From assembly GCA_023023105.1 (NCBI GenBank), contig CP083825.1, forward strand, positions 1 to 64,000: DNA of 64,000 nucleotides. Reading direction: 5' to 3'. The DNA is from Enterobacter ludwigii. Its GTDB lineage: Bacteria; Pseudomonadota; Gammaproteobacteria; Enterobacterales; Enterobacteriaceae. Below are positions 59,916-64,000 of this stretch, in pieces. The notes under the pieces were generated by a model, which was given only the letters and a program-made list of their open reading frames with translations, searched no databases and was not told where the DNA came from. Within the stretch, counting starts at the first letter, position 1; every line of letters starts with the position of its first letter. Made by a program: the position numbers and the translations under genes.

Positions 59916-60992
59916 TTAAATGTCAGTCAGATTCAGGCGATCGCGGGCCGTGCGCAGGCGCGCTTCGCCGCGGCGATCGTACTGCTGGGTGGTGGTGACG
60001 CTGGCATGCCCCATCGCGTCCTTTACCGTGATGAGATCCTCGCCATTATCGAGCATGGCGGTGGCAAAAGTTCGCCTTAAATCGTGCGGGGCACATTTTG
60101 TAACCCCCGCCTGGCGCTGGCGGACCTGCAGGACGTGATACACCGCCTGGTCGGTCAGCCGGTCGTTCGTCAGGGTGTCAAAGCGGCGGATACGGGTGAA
60201 CAACGGCCCGTCTTTTTCTCCCCGCACGTCATCGATCCACGTCCTTAGCCGCTGCCAGGTGCCCGCCGGCATATAGGCCAACCGCTCCTTGTTTCCCTTA
60301 CCCAGCACCCGGAGCGCCCGCTCATCTGTGACAACGTCACGCAAATCCAGCCCTACCGCCTCTGACCGGCGCAGGCCGCAGCCGAGAATGACGGCCAGCA
60401 TTGCCGCATCGCGTACCCCGATGCTGGAGTCATCGGCCTCGCAGGCACCAAACAGCGCCCGTATCTCCTCCGGCGGCAGGGCCCGGCCGCGCGGCAGGCG
60501 GCTGCCCCTAAGGTTACGCACCGCCCGGATGTGCTGGAAGCTCTCGACGTCCATGAGTTTCAGCATCCAGGCTTCCTTCGCCACCCCCTTGAGTGCCGAA
60601 AGATAGGTGTTGACGGTCGCCGTGGCCCGGCCGGTGTCGCGCAGGAGCTCGGTCACGGCCATAACGTGATGACGGCGCAGGCTGCCCCAGCTGCAGGACT
60701 CCAGGGACGCGGCGCCGAGCATGCCGGCAACAATACCGAGGAACGAGGCCATGGTCTGCCGGCTGCGGGGGGAATTGAGGGAAAGCAGGTAGGCCCGGGC
60801 GGGACCGACCGGGCTTTCAGTACCAACCAGCGCCGGCAGGAAATCCACATCAAGCGGAATGACCGCCGGTGGCGGGAGCTGCTCGGGTTCATCGTCAGGC
60901 ATCAGTGTCATCCGGGGCTCCGTCCGGGCCGGAAAGCGTCCGGCGCGCTGCGTGAAAAATCGGGGAAAAGTATACGCCAGAGCGTACCGCAT
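59916..60992 (-). CDS. XerC-like tyrosine recombinase next to mcr-10
   Basis: The ORF is 358 aa; a later start at MTLMPDDEPEQ (331 aa) is possible. An N-terminal SAM-like core-binding domain (about residues 60-150) is followed by a catalytic domain with Arg (CGLRRSEA), Lys (GKGNKER), HDLRRTFA, GHAS and Tyr nucleophile (TTQQYDRRG), all present. A recombinase of this kind is the described companion of mcr-10 and may have integrated it. It transcribes toward mcr-10. Confidence 0.9.
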   Translation of the reverse strand: MRYALAYTFPRFFTQRAGRFPARTEPRMTLMPDDEPEQLPPPAVIPLDVDFLPALVGTESPVGPARAYLLSLNSPRSRQTMASFLGIVAGMLGAASLESCSWGSLRRHHVMAVTELLRDTGRATATVNTYLSALKGVAKEAWMLKLMDVESFQHIRAVRNLRGSRLPRGRALPPEEIRALFGACEADDSSIGVRDAAMLAVILGCGLRRSEAVGLDLRDVVTDERALRVLGKGNKERLAYMPAGTWQRLRTWIDDVRGEKDGPLFTRIRRFDTLTNDRLTDQAVYHVLQVRQRQAGVTKCAPHDLRRTFATAMLDNGEDLITVKDAMGHASVTTTQQYDRRGEARLRTARDRLNLTDI

Positions 60993-61125
60993 AGAGTCTA
61001 CTTTCTCAAACGTACATTTTAATAAGCAGAAAAAACTGAAACCATTCTTCGGTCATTGCAGCTCGAACAGCTGTTGACGGTCAGATTCGGGTAGGTGCCT
61101 GTACGCTGTAACGCTGCTAATTTAG

Positions 61126-62411
<1,286 letters not shown>

Positions 62412-62421
62412 CTTCATAACA

Positions 62422-63111
62422 TTAAAGCAGGGCCTGCCCTGCAAAATGACCAATCCCCAAAGACAAAAGCATAGCCATGGTACTCCAGAACGTAATTCTT
62501 ATGATCGCCCTGACAGGAGAGGCTTTACTCAAAACCGAAGATATATAGCCAAGGACCGCCAGTGAAAAAAGGGTGGAAAGGATTATCAACAAAAAAGCCA
62601 GTTTCAGAGGGGAGAGCCATGCCACGATTAAGGGTAACACCGCACCAGCGGAAAAACTCAGGGCAGAAAAGACAGCTGCCTGTAGGGGCTGTGCAGAATT
62701 TATATCCGTCAACCCCAGTTCTTCACGGGCATGAGCATCCAGGGCATCTTTGACCATAAGTTGCTCTGCAACCTGCCGGGCAAGCTCTGGCTCCAGTCCA
62801 CGTTGCATATAAAGTGAAGTCAGTTCCCGCACCTCTCCCTGATAATCAGTTTCCAGCTCCCTTTTTTCCTGGGCAAGTGCTGCGTTTTCGGTATCCGCCT
62901 GAGATGAGACGGAAACATATTCCCCTGTAGCCATTGACATAGCTCCGGCAACCAGTCCTGCAACACCTGCAAGTAAAACACCGGAAGGACTGCTATTTGC
63001 AGATGCAACCCCAAGAACAAGGCTCGCTGTCGAAACAATTCCGTCATTTGCCCCCAGTACAGCTGCCCTCAGCCATCCCACTTTTTCGATACTATGTCGT
63101 TCAAGATGCAT
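62422..63111 (-). CDS. VIT-family (CCC1/VIT1) membrane transporter
   Basis: This 229-aa protein has four or five membrane helices. It starts with the family signature RAAVLGANDGIVSTASLVLGV and has the MATGEYVSVSSQADTE segment. A cytoplasmic Glu-rich helical domain (about residues 75-130) carries metal-binding residues. Family members move Fe(II) or Mn(II). It starts 13 bp from nothing recognisable on the right and ends 11 bp from the IS903 remnant, so its downstream context has been cut. Confidence 0.88.
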   Translation of the reverse strand: MHLERHSIEKVGWLRAAVLGANDGIVSTASLVLGVASANSSPSGVLLAGVAGLVAGAMSMATGEYVSVSSQADTENAALAQEKRELETDYQGEVRELTSLYMQRGLEPELARQVAEQLMVKDALDAHAREELGLTDINSAQPLQAAVFSALSFSAGAVLPLIVAWLSPLKLAFLLIILSTLFSLAVLGYISSVLSKASPVRAIIRITFWSTMAMLLSLGIGHFAGQALL

Positions 63112-63245
63112 ATATTTTTTCCTTCAAATACGCATACTCATCGGAATTACGGATAAATAGAAAATGCATTGACGGATAAATGCGCGGTTATAGTCTGTTT
63201 TAGCCAACCATTACAGGGCATCTTATCCATCATAAACCTACAGCA

Positions 63246-63672
63246 CTATTCGGTAACGGGATTTTTCCTTTGGCTACGAACGGTGAGGAAGATATGCAGC
63301 AACCCCATCGCACCATGTGCCCAGAAATAGGTTTCAATAAATACAGTCAGAAACTTATGCACATGCAGGACGGTTTCTGTCAGCACAGGTGACGTGCCAA
63401 GAGCAGTATTGAGAGCAAACCAGAATCCACCACATAATGCAACGCCCAATAGTGCAAGTACACCAAGCCCCTGAACCAGAGCAGCAATCCCACCAGCATG
63501 AGCTTCAGGAAGACGGAATGATATCAGCATTTTGATATCTTCAACCACACCTCGAAAATCAAGGACCACCCAGGCAAAATAGTAACGAAATCCTCGTTGT
63601 GTCAGCATCCATGCAAGCATGACAAACCCAAGGACAATCAGTGATAACCCAGTGATTGACCTGCTCCCCGTT
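63246..63672 (-). pseudogene. 5'-truncated cytochrome b561-like membrane protein
   Basis: The visible ATG-started ORF is 124 aa (63620-63246), but the frame stays open into hydrophobic sequence (SITGLSLIVLGFVM) up to the insertion-sequence end near 63675. About four membrane helices remain, with His in the HVHKF and HGAMGLLHI segments that could bind haem. The N-terminal part of the original gene is missing. The exact family is uncertain. Confidence 0.6.
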
Positions 63673-63675
63673 GAT

Positions 63676-64000
63676 TAGTACACCCCGATGTTAGTAATGT
63701 CTTCATAAGCCACATGAGGACATCCCCATGAAGAAGCGTTTTTCCGACGAACAGATCATCAGTATTCTCCGCGAAGCCGAAGCTGGGGTACCCGCCCGTG
63801 AACTCTGCCGCAAGCATGCCATTTCCGATGCCACGTTTTACACCTGGCGTAAGAAGTATGGCGGTATGGCGGTGCCTGAAGTTAAGCGCCTGAAGTCGCT
63901 TGAGGAAGAGAACGCCAGACTCAAGAAGCTGCTTGCCGAAGCCATGCTGGATAAAGAGGCGCTTCAGGTGGCTCTTGGGCGAAAGTACTGACGACAGACC
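63676..64000 (+). mobile_element. Start of an IS3-family insertion sequence
   Basis: The left end lies near 63676, where the truncated cytochrome-like frame breaks. OrfA follows at 63728. The rest, including OrfB, is beyond the window. The exact terminal repeat could not be confirmed with only one end. Confidence 0.75.
63728..63991 (+). CDS. IS3-family transposase OrfA (IS407-like)
   Basis: The protein is 87 aa from ATG 63728 (GAGGA upstream): a helix-turn-helix (EQIISILREAEAGV, ARELCRKHAISDATFYTWR) followed by a Leu-zipper. In this group OrfB is normally made by translational coupling or frameshift just past the end of OrfA. Confidence 0.92.
   Translation: MKKRFSDEQIISILREAEAGVPARELCRKHAISDATFYTWRKKYGGMAVPEVKRLKSLEEENARLKKLLAEAMLDKEALQVALGRKY

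Overview
The window is a piece of a large enterobacterial IncF-type plasmid. An Enterobacter cloacae complex or Klebsiella host is most likely. This is inferred from an IncFII-type RepA gene at the left edge, a RepFIB initiator with iterons at 44.4-46.1 kb, an F-like SopA/SopB/sopC partition locus, F-like ResD and TraX, and cargo typical of such plasmids. The sequence reads as a mosaic of plasmid backbone, metal-resistance blocks and insertion sequences. I see no rRNA, tRNA or CRISPR array.

Layout. (1) 1-1143: IncFII-type repA and its downstream terminator. (2) 1144-9948: a complete Tn3-family transposon with 38-bp inverted repeats and a perfect 5-bp target duplication (TTCTG). It carries arsRDABC, a 3' fragment of a second arsA, tnpR, res and tnpA, and it lies between repA and its probable origin. 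(3) 9949-14289: probable oriR, a DUF4225-like protein, a small membrane protein, traX, hypothetical genes and a ParDE toxin-antitoxin pair. (4) 14407-16860: an intact IS66-family element with an 8-bp target duplication. (5) 16900-38860: the copper/silver island pcoE-SRDCBA, a PcoE-like gene, an M23 peptidase, silP, a CopG-like gene, silABFC, silRS, silE and a DUF305 gene. CusR/PcoR-type palindromes lie at its promoters. (6) 38.8-43.1 kb: AT-rich accessory genes (HNH nuclease, GAF-GGDEF protein, two orphans). (7) 43.1-49.1 kb: resD, a decayed second resD, RepFIB rep with iterons, and sopABC. (8) 49.2-62.4 kb: 5'-truncated umuC, then a segment bounded by two inverted IS5 copies. The segment holds a five-ORF envelope cassette ending in a DsbA-like protein, a Phd/RelE-type TA pair, several small membrane proteins, a COG4705-like protein, the colistin-resistance gene mcr-10 and an adjacent XerC-like recombinase. 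(9) 62.4-64 kb: a VIT-family transporter, a 5'-truncated cytochrome b561-like gene and the start of an IS3-family element.

How it works together. Replication is probably carried by RepFIB, since the ars transposon separates the IncFII initiator from its origin. SopABC, ResD and the TA modules stabilise the plasmid. The cargo gives arsenic export (ArsRDABC), periplasmic copper handling (Pco), silver/copper efflux (Sil) and lipid A modification (MCR-10). The parts closest to undescribed biology are the 51.6-54.8 kb envelope cassette, the scattered one-helix micro-ORFs, and a 12-bp inverted repeat beside resD.
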